Shown: positions 7,612 through 14,217 of the stretch, one piece after another
Numbering within the stretch: position 1 is the first letter of the stretch
Layout of the letters: every line of letters begins with the position of its first letter
Source: Candidatus Zixiibacteriota bacterium
GTDB lineage: Bacteria; Zixibacteria; MSB-5A5; SM1-73
Reading direction: 5' to 3'
DNA length: 26,583 nt
NCBI GenBank assembly: GCA_023127875.1
Contig: JAGMFA010000010.1
Span: 1 to 26,583 of the forward strand
Program-made: the position numbers and the translations under genes
Notes under the pieces: generated by a model
Database searches by the model: none
What the model was told of the DNA's origin: nothing
Seen by the model: only the letters and a program-made list of their open reading frames with translations

Positions 7612-8496
7612 TTAAACTCTAATTAGATATTTTCTCACCATTTTGGTTATACTGGTAAAAATTAGCGTAGTTAATGCAATTAAGATCACCAGGCCCAAGG
7701 CTACTGATGCGGCCAGGGCCGGATTCTGTTCCACATGATAAAGCCTTTCGATAAGCACCCCTAAGAGCGGGTAGGCGGGAGCCAGGACGAAAGGGAAAAC
7801 AAACTCCTTCCAGTTCTCTATAGAACGCAAAATCAATATGGTCAAAATGGCGGGTGTCAAAAGCGGCAGGGTTAGATATTTGAACTGTTGCCAGCTTCTT
7901 GCGCCCATGGTCTTAGCCGCCTCGTATTGTTCCAACTCGATGGATTGAAGTCCGGCCAGAAGGATCAGCATGGAGATGGGCATGTCTCTCCAGGTTTTGC
8001 CCAAAACAGCCAAGCCCAATGACAGAAATTCGGAGCCACTCCAGTTGATCGGAAGGCTAACTATTTGTGGAAAAAAATCATGCCGCCCCAGAAGAAGATT
8101 ATTTACAGGTCCGAAGGGATAGGAAAAAAGCAAATCTATGATTATAGCGGTAACTAAAGCCGGTATGGCGATAGGAATCATAAACAGACTTCTCACCACC
8201 CCCACCCCTTTGAAGCTCTGCTGAATTAAAAGTGCAAGCAATAGTCCCACCACCAATTGAAGGGGCGTGCCGACACCCATAAACCAAAAGCTTCTCCACA
8301 AAGCGGCTTTGAATTCGTCAACAGACAAAAGGTGAATTAACGGAATGTCGCCCGAAAATGAGAACTTCAAAAGGAAGACTGAAATTATGACAAAAAAGCT
8401 GAAAAGGTAGAGGAAAGCGGGGATGAAAAAGCCGATGGTGAAAAGATTACTCTTCAGCCTCAGAAGAAGAGAGGATAGCTTGATTGATCTTGGCAT
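7612..8496 (-). CDS. ABC sugar permease, MalF type
   Basis: A 294-aa inner-membrane protein with about six helices: roughly 17-45, 70-93, 104-128, around 160-185, 210-228 and 265-285. The ATPase-docking EAA loop reads EYEAAKTMGARSWQQFKYLTLPLLTP. It pairs with the MalG-type subunit to form the translocation channel. The ATG at 8496 lies 50 bp inside the end of the binding-protein gene in another frame and has no clear ribosome site, so translational coupling or a later start (before the first helix at about residue 17) is possible. A 300-bp repeat-filled gap separates it from the next permease gene, which is unusual inside such operons. Confidence 0.9.
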   Translation of the reverse strand: MPRSIKLSSLLLRLKSNLFTIGFFIPAFLYLFSFFVIISVFLLKFSFSGDIPLIHLLSVDEFKAALWRSFWFMGVGTPLQLVVGLLLALLIQQSFKGVGVVRSLFMIPIAIPALVTAIIIDLLFSYPFGPVNNLLLGRHDFFPQIVSLPINWSGSEFLSLGLAVLGKTWRDMPISMLILLAGLQSIELEQYEAAKTMGARSWQQFKYLTLPLLTPAILTILILRSIENWKEFVFPFVLAPAYPLLGVLIERLYHVEQNPALAASVALGLVILIALTTLIFTSITKMVRKYLIRV

Positions 8497-9901
8497 AATC
8501 TTTTAAACTGCCAGAGATTTCTTCTCTTTTGACCACATTTCTTTTTACAGATATATCGTACCAGGCGTCCAGATAGTTTTTGCCTATCCGGGGCCACTCT
8601 TTAAGAAGAGGAAATTGCTTTGTCCCGCTTTCAAATTGAAGTCGGCTAACTTTGAATATCTGTTGTTTCCACTCTTCATCGAATGCCTGACCTAAATCGT
8701 CCAACACATCATTTCGAACCGGAAACATGCCGAATCGGGAACATTCCTCTATCTGATTTTTTTTGCTGGTGATGAATCTGGCTAACTTATAAGAAGTTTG
8801 AGGATCGGGTGAAGTCACTGGTATTCCCCACCACCATCCGTAAAGATTGGAGAAATGCCCTCCCTCTCTCTGAACTTTTCCCTCTTCTGTTAACTCTAAC
8901 GAAACTCCCCGAGGCATGATGGAGACACCCAGATCAGAAGGGTCAGAGAGATAGCCGGTCATGGTGGGATCGGAGCCACCATGCACGAAGAAAAGATCGA
9001 TCTGATGCAAAAAGCACAAAAAGACCTCTCCAGAGGAAATAGCCCTCCAGATGTCCCCTCCCGACCAAGCTTGCTCCCACATTCCCGGATGATAGAGATT
9101 GTTTTTGATGAGAAAAGATTCCCACTGAAAGAGATCTTTAACCGGGTCTGTATCCATGGAAAGAATATCTTCTTTCTCTCCTCCCAGTTGAAAGATGCGA
9201 GTAACAAGTTCATTGACCGTGCCGGCATATCTTTTTCCCCGATGAGCCACCCGGGGCATGGTGATGCCATGATAAGGATTATTAGCCCAGAAAAAGGAGA
9301 GGACTAAAAGATCGTAATAATCCCATTCCTTCGGATCTTCCTCCAGACGGTACCCGACAGGCAGTCCATACTGATTTACCTCTTTTAGCATGGCTTCGAT
9401 TTTGGCTCGATCCTTTTCCCAGTTATCCAAAGCATCCTTAACCTTTGACTTTAAATAAAACAAAAGGTAAGTCTCCAGCTTACGGGGGATATAGTAAACT
9501 TTGCCATCTATTGTGCCGACTTCTGTCGCCTCATGCAGATATTCGTCTAAGTCTTTTTCCAGTTGGAGAAGCTCTACAATCTCTTCCAGCGGAATCAAAT
9601 AGTTCTCCTTTGCCAGAGGGTATACCATCTCCAGGGCGGTTTTGACCAGTCCGATCCTCTTTCTTTTGCTTTTTCTTTCCAGATCCATCATCTGTCTTAC
9701 ATCTTCCACCTGATCGAAGGTGACCACATTTATCTTGACATTGTTCTCTTTCTCGAATTGCCTCATCTTTTCCCTGAACCACAAGTCCTGAATATCCATC
9801 ATCCGGATCAGAACAGTGATCTCAGATTTCTCAACTCCCTTTTGGCAAGTGAAAGACGAAAGGAGAATTATTAGAAGAATAATGAGAAACTTTTTGGGCA
9901 T
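8447..9901 (-). CDS. ABC sugar-type solute-binding protein (family 1)
   Basis: A 484-aa exported binding protein that captures substrate and delivers it to the two permeases. A basic and hydrophobic signal (MPKKFLIILLIILLSSFTC) ends at a Cys that could be lipidated, although SFTC is a poor lipobox. The mature part has the family-1 pattern: an N-terminal strand (ITVLIRMMD), FEKENNVKINVVTFD, the DGKVYYIPRK hinge region and a late GWWWGIPVTS segment. An ATG at 9913 is in frame, but GGAG sits 8 bases before the ATG at 9901, which is therefore preferred. First gene of the importer string, 66 bp after pyrE on the same strand. Confidence 0.88.
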   Translation of the reverse strand: MPKKFLIILLIILLSSFTCQKGVEKSEITVLIRMMDIQDLWFREKMRQFEKENNVKINVVTFDQVEDVRQMMDLERKSKRKRIGLVKTALEMVYPLAKENYLIPLEEIVELLQLEKDLDEYLHEATEVGTIDGKVYYIPRKLETYLLFYLKSKVKDALDNWEKDRAKIEAMLKEVNQYGLPVGYRLEEDPKEWDYYDLLVLSFFWANNPYHGITMPRVAHRGKRYAGTVNELVTRIFQLGGEKEDILSMDTDPVKDLFQWESFLIKNNLYHPGMWEQAWSGGDIWRAISSGEVFLCFLHQIDLFFVHGGSDPTMTGYLSDPSDLGVSIMPRGVSLELTEEGKVQREGGHFSNLYGWWWGIPVTSPDPQTSYKLARFITSKKNQIEECSRFGMFPVRNDVLDDLGQAFDEEWKQQIFKVSRLQFESGTKQFPLLKEWPRIGKNYLDAWYDISVKRNVVKREEISGSLKDYAKINQAILSSSEAEE

Positions 9902-9967
9902 TTTGATCTCCATTAAAAAGGCTTCTTTATAAAAGGTCTAACTTCGTTTGGGATATTTCATATTTAT

Positions 9968-10564
9968 TTAACCCATTTTTCTGCTTCCTGGTTTGATCAG
10001 GGGCTCACTCCTCTTACACATGGGGCATTCCTCTGGACGGTAGTTGGTGACTTCAGTTGTAGCCAGAGCTTTCAGGGGATAATCGAACTTCACCTTCCCT
10101 CCGCTTCGATCTAGGAGGAGCCCAATGCCCACTATGTTCCCCCCATGTTTTTTTACCAACTGAATCACCTCTTTGATCGATCCTCCGGTGGTTAGAATAT
10201 CATCCACGATCAAAGTCCTCTCACCTTTTTTGATGTCAAATCCCCTTTTGAAAATCCGGCCTTCATCCCCTGTCTCCGCAAAGATGGATCTGGTCTTCAA
10301 ATTCTTGGCTACCTCGTAAGCGATGATGACTCCTCCGGTGGTGGGACCAACCACAACCTCTACATTGTCGTCTTTGAAAAGGGAAGCCAATTTACGACAT
10401 AAAATCTCCACGTATTCAGGATGCTGAAGCACCTGAAACTTCTCAAAATAGATATCTGAATGAAGTCCAGAGCTTAAAAGGAAATGTCCTTTTAAAAGCG
10501 CCCCCGACTTTTTGAAAATCTCAAAAATCTCATTCTGGTCCACAGTTTCCGTAGGATTTGACAT
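9968..10564 (-). CDS. pyrE: Orotate phosphoribosyltransferase
   Basis: It joins orotate to PRPP to make orotidine 5'-phosphate in pyrimidine synthesis. The PRPP-binding motif TLIVDDILTTGGS is at about 117-129, and the GPTTGGVIIAYE loop is at about 73-84. The C-terminal ECPMC...PLIKPGSR tail is found in the Thermus-type subfamily of PyrE. The frame is open up to an ATG at 10594, but GGAG sits 6 bases before the ATG at 10564, which gives a 198-aa protein. Upstream sequence is repeat-derived (a GGGCGGGAT/ATCCCGTCCC hairpin at about 10608-10629). Nothing nearby suggests a pyrimidine operon. Confidence 0.93.
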   Translation of the reverse strand: MSNPTETVDQNEIFEIFKKSGALLKGHFLLSSGLHSDIYFEKFQVLQHPEYVEILCRKLASLFKDDNVEVVVGPTTGGVIIAYEVAKNLKTRSIFAETGDEGRIFKRGFDIKKGERTLIVDDILTTGGSIKEVIQLVKKHGGNIVGIGLLLDRSGGKVKFDYPLKALATTEVTNYRPEECPMCKRSEPLIKPGSRKMG

Positions 10565-10594
10565 AAAAGCTCCTTTTTTCACCGAAAGTCTCAT

Positions 10595-11151
10595 TTCAGG
10601 GCGGGATAAAATCCCGTCCCTATAACAATTAATAAATTGTTAGACATTGAGCAAGCATTTACTTCTGATTTAAAATTTTTTGCAAAGGGTTTACTTTTCC
10701 AAGAATGAAAGTTTGATTCAAGTTCCGATCTCTATAAGGCTGAAGGGATTTTGTAGGAACAGCCCTTGCCCAGACGGGCAGGCAGACGCCCCCCTCTGGA
10801 CGTCCGTTTGGTTGTCCGATTCGGGTGGTCGGTGCCAAGCGATTCCTGTTTGTGTTTTTCTTGGATTACCCTCTCCCTAACCCTCTCCCACTTGTAGTGA
10901 GCTTGTCGAACCTATCAAGGGGGAGGGAATTAACTCTTCCCTCCCTGGATGGGAGGGAACAAAAGGGAGGGTGAAACAATCAACGGTGTTCGTAGGGACA
11001 GCCCTTGTGGCTGTCCTCTTCAGAGTAGGGACAGGGACAAGCCCTGTCCTTACGTGAAATTTCTCCGCCTACACATCCTGAAAATTACTCTCCATATGAT
11101 ATTTTGAATCCGTTTTGTTGGACTATTTTTGAATGTTAGACAGAATTCAGT
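10595..11151. other. Gene-free spacer of stacked hairpin repeats
   Basis: No gene was found. The spacer holds a GGGCGGGAT/ATCCCGTCCC hairpin near 10608 and a filled hairpin at 10753-10817. A CCCTCTCCC/GGGGGAGGG hairpin near 10869-10930 carries the insert CTTGTAGTGAGCTTGTCGAA (10891-10910). The empty GGACAGCC/GGCTGTCC hairpin is at 10992-11016, and GGACAGGG/CCCTGTCC follows at about 11030-11050. Confidence 0.65.
10753..10817. repeat. GTAGGRACAGCC hairpin with 41-bp loop insert
   Basis: GTAGGAACAGCCCTTG ... GGTTGTCC matches the simple hairpin GTAGGGACAGCCCTTGTGGCTGTCC at 10992-11016. A 41-bp block (10769-10809) beginning CCCAGACGGGC sits in the loop. CCAGACGGG blocks also occur in hairpins at 13393 and 13848. 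Confidence 0.7.
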
Positions 11152-11187
11152 CCAGAACCTAACTTAAGTTAGGTTCTGGTCTTTTTT
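11152..11187 (+). terminator. Orphan plus-strand terminator, 28-bp perfect palindrome
   Basis: CCAGAACCTAACTT (11152-11165) is followed directly by its exact reverse complement (to 11179), and TCTTTTTT follows on the plus strand. No plus-strand gene ends here. On the minus strand it lies beyond the acpS stop but lacks a following T run in that direction. Confidence 0.7.
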
Positions 11188-11206
11188 AATTTGTTTTGCT
11201 CAAATT

Positions 11207-11578
11207 TTATCCATCTACCAAGATTGCAAAAGCGATGGCGAATTCCTTGGTATGGGAGATGCTTAGAAGAATTTTCTTATTACCGATTCGCTGGGTTATT
11301 TTCTCTCCTAATCGCGCCTCAGGTTTTCCGCTTTTGTCATTTACCACCTCGACATCGGTCCAACTAATTCCATCCGAAAGACCGGTGCCGATTGCCTTCA
11401 TAACCGCTTCCTTGGCGGCAAAGCGAGCGGCAAGGGATTGCTCTGGATGAGCTTTCCTTTTGCAATAGTTTCTTTCCTCCGACGTGAAGACCCGGTGAAG
11501 AAACCGCTTCCCCCATCTGTTAAGAGCATTCTTGATCCTGCCCACCTCCACCATATCTATGCCCAGTCCCTCAAGCAT
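11207..11578 (-). CDS. acpS: Holo-[acyl-carrier-protein] synthase
   Basis: A 123-aa enzyme that moves the 4'-phosphopantetheine arm from CoA to acyl carrier protein. Both family signatures are present: GIDMVEV (6-12) with Asp8, and RFAAKEAVMKAIGTG (52-66) with Glu57, the two Mg2+-binding positions. Length is normal for bacterial AcpS. The ATG at 11578 has GGAG nine bases upstream. It stands alone on the minus strand between a repeat-filled spacer and the RNA-like region at 11.7-11.9 kb. In many genomes acpS neighbours pdxJ or alr, which is not the case here. Confidence 0.94.
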   Translation of the reverse strand: MLEGLGIDMVEVGRIKNALNRWGKRFLHRVFTSEERNYCKRKAHPEQSLAARFAAKEAVMKAIGTGLSDGISWTDVEVVNDKSGKPEARLGEKITQRIGNKKILLSISHTKEFAIAFAILVDG

Positions 11579-11676
11579 AATAAAGGTCTCCGTTTTTCAA
11601 TAGCAAAATCTTTGCCAATCATCACACACCCGGGAAACTTCAAGCAGGTTTATTTTTTCTCTCGCTTAAAAAAACC

Positions 11677-11705
11677 TTGCTTTTTTTAACTTTTGGTTGT
11701 AATAT
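11677..11705 (+). promoter_or_regulatory. Possible promoter for a small RNA
   Basis: TTGCTT at 11677-11682, a 17-bp spacer and TAATAT at 11700-11705. This would start plus-strand transcription near 11712. There is no protein-coding gene for it to serve. Confidence 0.4.
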
Positions 11706-11711
11706 ATAAAA

Positions 11712-11925
11712 GGAAAGGGTGCATTTGAAAGACCTTTAACAATTGACTGATGAAGGTTGCCCCCTGAAGTTGAGCGTACGCCGTGACCTCCCCGCCAGAG
11801 GCGGGGGATAGCGAAAGCGAAATACGGAAGGTGACTGTAAAAACCCTTTATTGGTGAGTGCAGAGAGAGTCCTTTCAAATCAAAACCCTTTCCATAGAAC
11901 CCCCCCGCCATAGGCGGGGGGGTTC
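11712..11925 (+). ncRNA. Candidate structured RNA with a long-range closing stem
   Basis: ATTTGAAAG (11723-11731) pairs with CTTTCAAAT (11872-11880), closing about 140 nt. Inside are a CCCCGCC/GGCGGGG hairpin, a GC-GAAA-GC tetraloop and a CCGT/ACGG pair. A very GC-rich hairpin (11898-11923, GAACCCCCCCGCC/GGCGGGGGGGTTC) follows and could end the transcript, although its T run is poor. The size and closed-rod outline recall 6S RNA, but no diagnostic 6S sequence was recognised. The strand is inferred from the upstream -10 box. The CCCCGCC hairpin may itself be a spacer repeat. Confidence 0.35.
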
Positions 11926-11944
11926 TTGTATTAAAGCCTTTCGG

Positions 11945-12700
11945 TCAGACCAACCTCTTCGCCACCTGGCTATACAGGTCATAGAATCCAATTCCCTCTA
12001 AGGGCTTGCTGATGCGGGCGGTCAAATCTCTGACGTTAGCAACTCGGTCATGACGGGTGGGGTGAGGAACTTCTTTCACAAAGAGATCTATCCATTTCAC
12101 CAAAGCTAACGAAATCTTTTGGTCAAACATTTCTTTTTGAGCTTTTAAGATGGAAACTTTGCCATTGTTGTCCACATAGAAACGTGAGATCTGAGGAAAT
12201 TCTTTGATCACGTCCTCCTTGGCTTTGCGTAGATTCTTGGTGACCCAGAAGATGCCCTTATCTCTGCCATAACCTTCGGCCACTAAATTTATCGCCTCAA
12301 TTAACAAATTCAGATTGTCTTTGTCAATCACAAAGGCGGCTCTCTCTTTGAGTTGATCCAGCTCGAGGGTTTCTTCTTGAAGTTTTCTTTCTATGGATTG
12401 AAGGGCGGATTTTAACACCAATCCCAAAAACGAAAAATCTAAGTTGGACCAGCCGAAGATCAATACCACGCTTTTCTCTAAGTTGTATACCAGACCAATC
12501 CCGTTATCGAATTTTAGATTCAGCCGGCTGTGCGGGGGCATCTTCTCAGAAAGTTTTAAAAGCTTCACTCCCACCTCTTTAATGGAATTGGTGGTGAAGC
12601 TTGCCGGAAGCAGATGGTAGGAGTTCAAAGACCCTTTTGCCAAAATCATCGCTCCGGTTACACCCGGCACCGATCTTATGTCGCTTAAAATTCTCTCCAT
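11945..12700 (-). CDS. Roadblock-like protein with C-terminal extension
   Basis: A 251-aa soluble protein. The N-terminal 110 residues (LSDIRSVPGVTGAMILAKG... ending LVLKSALQSIERKL) have the pattern of a roadblock/LC7 domain: opening helix, a GV-GA-I strand, and a closing helix. A coiled segment and an unrecognised C-terminal part of about 130 aa follow. Roadblock proteins dimerise and often regulate small GTPases, as MglB does for MglA. No GTPase gene is in the window. The gene starts 12 bp after the next roadblock-like gene on the same strand, and AGGATGAG precedes the ATG. The pairing suggests a heteromeric complex, which is an inference. Confidence 0.65.
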   Translation of the reverse strand: MERILSDIRSVPGVTGAMILAKGSLNSYHLLPASFTTNSIKEVGVKLLKLSEKMPPHSRLNLKFDNGIGLVYNLEKSVVLIFGWSNLDFSFLGLVLKSALQSIERKLQEETLELDQLKERAAFVIDKDNLNLLIEAINLVAEGYGRDKGIFWVTKNLRKAKEDVIKEFPQISRFYVDNNGKVSILKAQKEMFDQKISLALVKWIDLFVKEVPHPTRHDRVANVRDLTARISKPLEGIGFYDLYSQVAKRLV

Positions 12701-12712
12701 CTCATCCTTTGC

Positions 12713-13339
12713 TCAAATGACTGATTTTATTCTCTTGACCAAGTTTTTAAAGTCGACCTTCGGATCAAGCTTAACTGCTAAGAACTGTGCTTGAAGGGGT
12801 GAAAAGAGAATACAGCTTCCCGGTGCTTCCAGAATGCCCCCCACAAAATTTCCCAGCCTGGTGACTGAAGGTAAAAAGATAGAAAGATCCTTGACCCGTC
12901 GCGCAAAATCTACAGTATCTTTGATTTCTGATTGCGAAATTCCAGGAGCTATAATTTCATCATCTTTCGATAAAAGAACCCACCCGAAAACTCCTTCGGT
13001 TCCAGAGAGCTCTTGGTTGACCTTCAGAACCACATCTTCTTCTTCTGCGGAAGCAACCTTCTCCTTTTCCCGTTCCGGTGATGCAAGCTTCTCACTTTTC
13101 TCCCTTATCTTTTTAAGAACTTGCTGATGTTGCCTTTTTAAGAATTTTTCAATCTCCTGTTTGTCCTCTTCGGTTTGAGGCAATCTTTCCCAGATGTTTT
13201 CCACCTTCTCCACCACCTCTCCATTTAAGGAGATGGTGGTGGTCACTCTGGGTTTTGGTCTTTGAGCAAACTCGGTCTGCACACAGAATTTGGTATCTTT
13301 GAAGCTGGCTTCACTTGACAGGCCACCGGGTATTATCAT
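12713..13339 (-). CDS. Roadblock-like protein with N-terminal strand domain
   Basis: A 208-aa soluble protein. The N-terminal part (about 15-55, VQTEFAQRPKPRVTTTISLNG then EVVEKVENIWERLP) reads as a small strand-rich domain. A charged linker rich in Lys and Glu covers about 60-105. The C-terminal 100 residues (VNQELSGTEGVFGWVLLSKD...SCILFSPLQAQFLAVKLDP...LVKRIKSVI) have roadblock-like alternation of helix and strand. It is the first gene of a two-gene unit with the roadblock-like gene 12 bp downstream. GGTAAGG precedes the ATG. No catalytic motif is visible, and a regulatory or scaffold role is an inference. Confidence 0.6.
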   Translation of the reverse strand: MIIPGGLSSEASFKDTKFCVQTEFAQRPKPRVTTTISLNGEVVEKVENIWERLPQTEEDKQEIEKFLKRQHQQVLKKIREKSEKLASPEREKEKVASAEEEDVVLKVNQELSGTEGVFGWVLLSKDDEIIAPGISQSEIKDTVDFARRVKDLSIFLPSVTRLGNFVGGILEAPGSCILFSPLQAQFLAVKLDPKVDFKNLVKRIKSVI

Positions 13340-13371
13340 CTTCCCTTACCTCAATCTAAAAAACTATTATT

Positions 13372-13452
13372 GTGCTCCCGCTGGATGTTATCCCAGACGG
13401 GTCTCCGTCATCCAGCCGGGAAGTAGGCGGATGATAACATCCGCCTGAGAGC
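13372..13452. repeat. GCTGGAT/ATCCAGC double hairpin, copy 1
   Basis: The first hairpin is GCTGGAT-GTTATC-ATCCAGC with a 17-bp block, CCAGACGGGTCTCCGTC (13393-13409), placed just after GTTATC. The second hairpin, AGGCGGAT-GATAAC-ATCCGCCT, is intact. The repeat ends GAGAGC. Confidence 0.7.
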
Positions 13453-13676
13453 AAGTTACAGGAGGACCCGCTCCCCGTGGGATGTTATCATCCCACGGCA
13501 TAAATCGGGAAATCGTTTTCTTTTAAATGCGATCCCTGACTTACCTTCCTCCTCCGTTTTTTTCTATCCCATAAAGAAATAGCCCGTTTAAAAAACTGCC
13601 GGTGGAGACTTTCCCCTTTTCCTTCCCATTATCTATTATCGTTCATTTTCGAGGAGAAGTTTATCTTTTCTGAGAA

Positions 13677-13736
13677 ACCTCACCCCCTGTTTCCCCCTCT
13701 CCACATTTGTGGAGAGGGGGACTAAGGGGGAGAGGT
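13677..13736. repeat. CCCTCTCC/GGAGAGGG hairpin repeat, copy 4
   Basis: An intact copy with the stem CCCCCTCTCCACA/TGTGGAGAGGGGG and the tail ACTAAGGGGGAGAGGT. It is an empty-loop reference for the filled copy at 7424-7516. Confidence 0.8.
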
Positions 13737-13773
13737 TCTGCTGCCGAGCTTCGGGAACCCTCCCACCTTTATA

Positions 13774-13900
13774 GTGCTCCCGCTGGATTGTCCATTTGGA
13801 TCCGTAGGATTATCATCCAGCAGGGAAGTAGACGGATGATAATCCGCCCAGACGGGCGAGCGTCCGCTCGAAGGATCCATAGGATAATCCGTCTTAGAGC
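13774..13900. repeat. GCTGGAT/ATCCAGC double hairpin, copy 2, two inserts
   Basis: The first hairpin is interrupted by TCCATTTGGATCCGTAGGA (13791-13809), near the site where copy 1 holds a different block. The second hairpin (AGACGGATGATA...ATCCGTCT) holds a 36-bp insert (13847-13882). The insert starts CCCAGACGGGCGAGCGTC, ends AAGGATCCATAG, and is flanked by the 9-bp direct repeat GATAATCCG (13838-13846 and 13883-13891). Confidence 0.75.
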
Positions 13901-13969
13901 GAGGATTATCTCACAGCAGATTAATGAGATTAAGCTGATAACTCTAAATCATTATTCGTTATCCGTCAT

Positions 13970-14048
13970 GGTTCGACACGCTCACCACAAGTCCGTTATT
14001 CGTCATCGTTTTTTATCTGCTTAATAGATTCGCTACGCTCACTACAAG
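13970..14048 (+). repeat. Two TTCG...GCTCAC...CTACAAG repeats
   Basis: GGTTCGACACGCTCACCACAAG (13970-13991) and ATTCGCTACGCTCACTACAAG (14028-14048) are both followed by TCCGTT. The reverse complement of the same motif lies in a hairpin loop at 10891-10912. Related TTCGACAAGCTCA motifs are common spacer repeats in many bacterial genomes. Confidence 0.65.
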
Positions 14049-14118
14049 TCCGTTCCATGTGCTGTGAATGATTTTCCCATTCGTCATTAATCATTCGTCA
14101 TATTTTTTAGAATTTTCC

Positions 14119-14146
14119 TTGACTTTTTCCACTTGGAGGTTATAAT
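14119..14146 (+). promoter_or_regulatory. Strong promoter for the dockerin-protein genes
   Basis: TTGACT at 14119-14124, a 16-bp spacer and a perfect TATAAT at 14141-14146. The start would be near 14153, giving a 65-nt leader before the ATG at 14218. Confidence 0.75.
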
Positions 14147-14217
14147 ACCATTGAATTAGTCCAAAATGAAGATATAGAATTTTTTGTCAGGCTCTAACCT
14201 TAAAAAGGAGACCAAAA

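Larger units (their letters stand above)
13340..14117. other. Gene-free spacer, hairpin-repeat cluster
   Basis: No gene was found in this stretch. It carries two copies of a GTGCTCCCGCTGGAT repeat (13372-13452 and 13774-13900), a CCGTGGGAT-GTTATC-ATCCCACGG hairpin (13475-13498), copy 4 of the CCCTCTCC hairpin (13677-13736) and two GGTTCGACA...CACTACAAG-type repeats (13970-13991 and 14028-14048). Confidence 0.7.

Noticed and set aside
11742..11820. Hammerhead ribozyme core (CTGATGA followed later by GAAA)
   Set aside because: The stem II and stem III pairing needed around CTGATGA and GAAA could not be drawn.
11666..11911. Minus-strand 81-codon frame over the RNA-like region
   Set aside because: It spans hairpins and the candidate closing stem, lacks a ribosome site and shows no domain-like pattern.
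13340..14117. CRISPR array, suggested by many short repeats
   Set aside because: The repeats are palindromic, unequal in spacing and of several families, with no constant repeat-spacer unit and no cas genes nearby.
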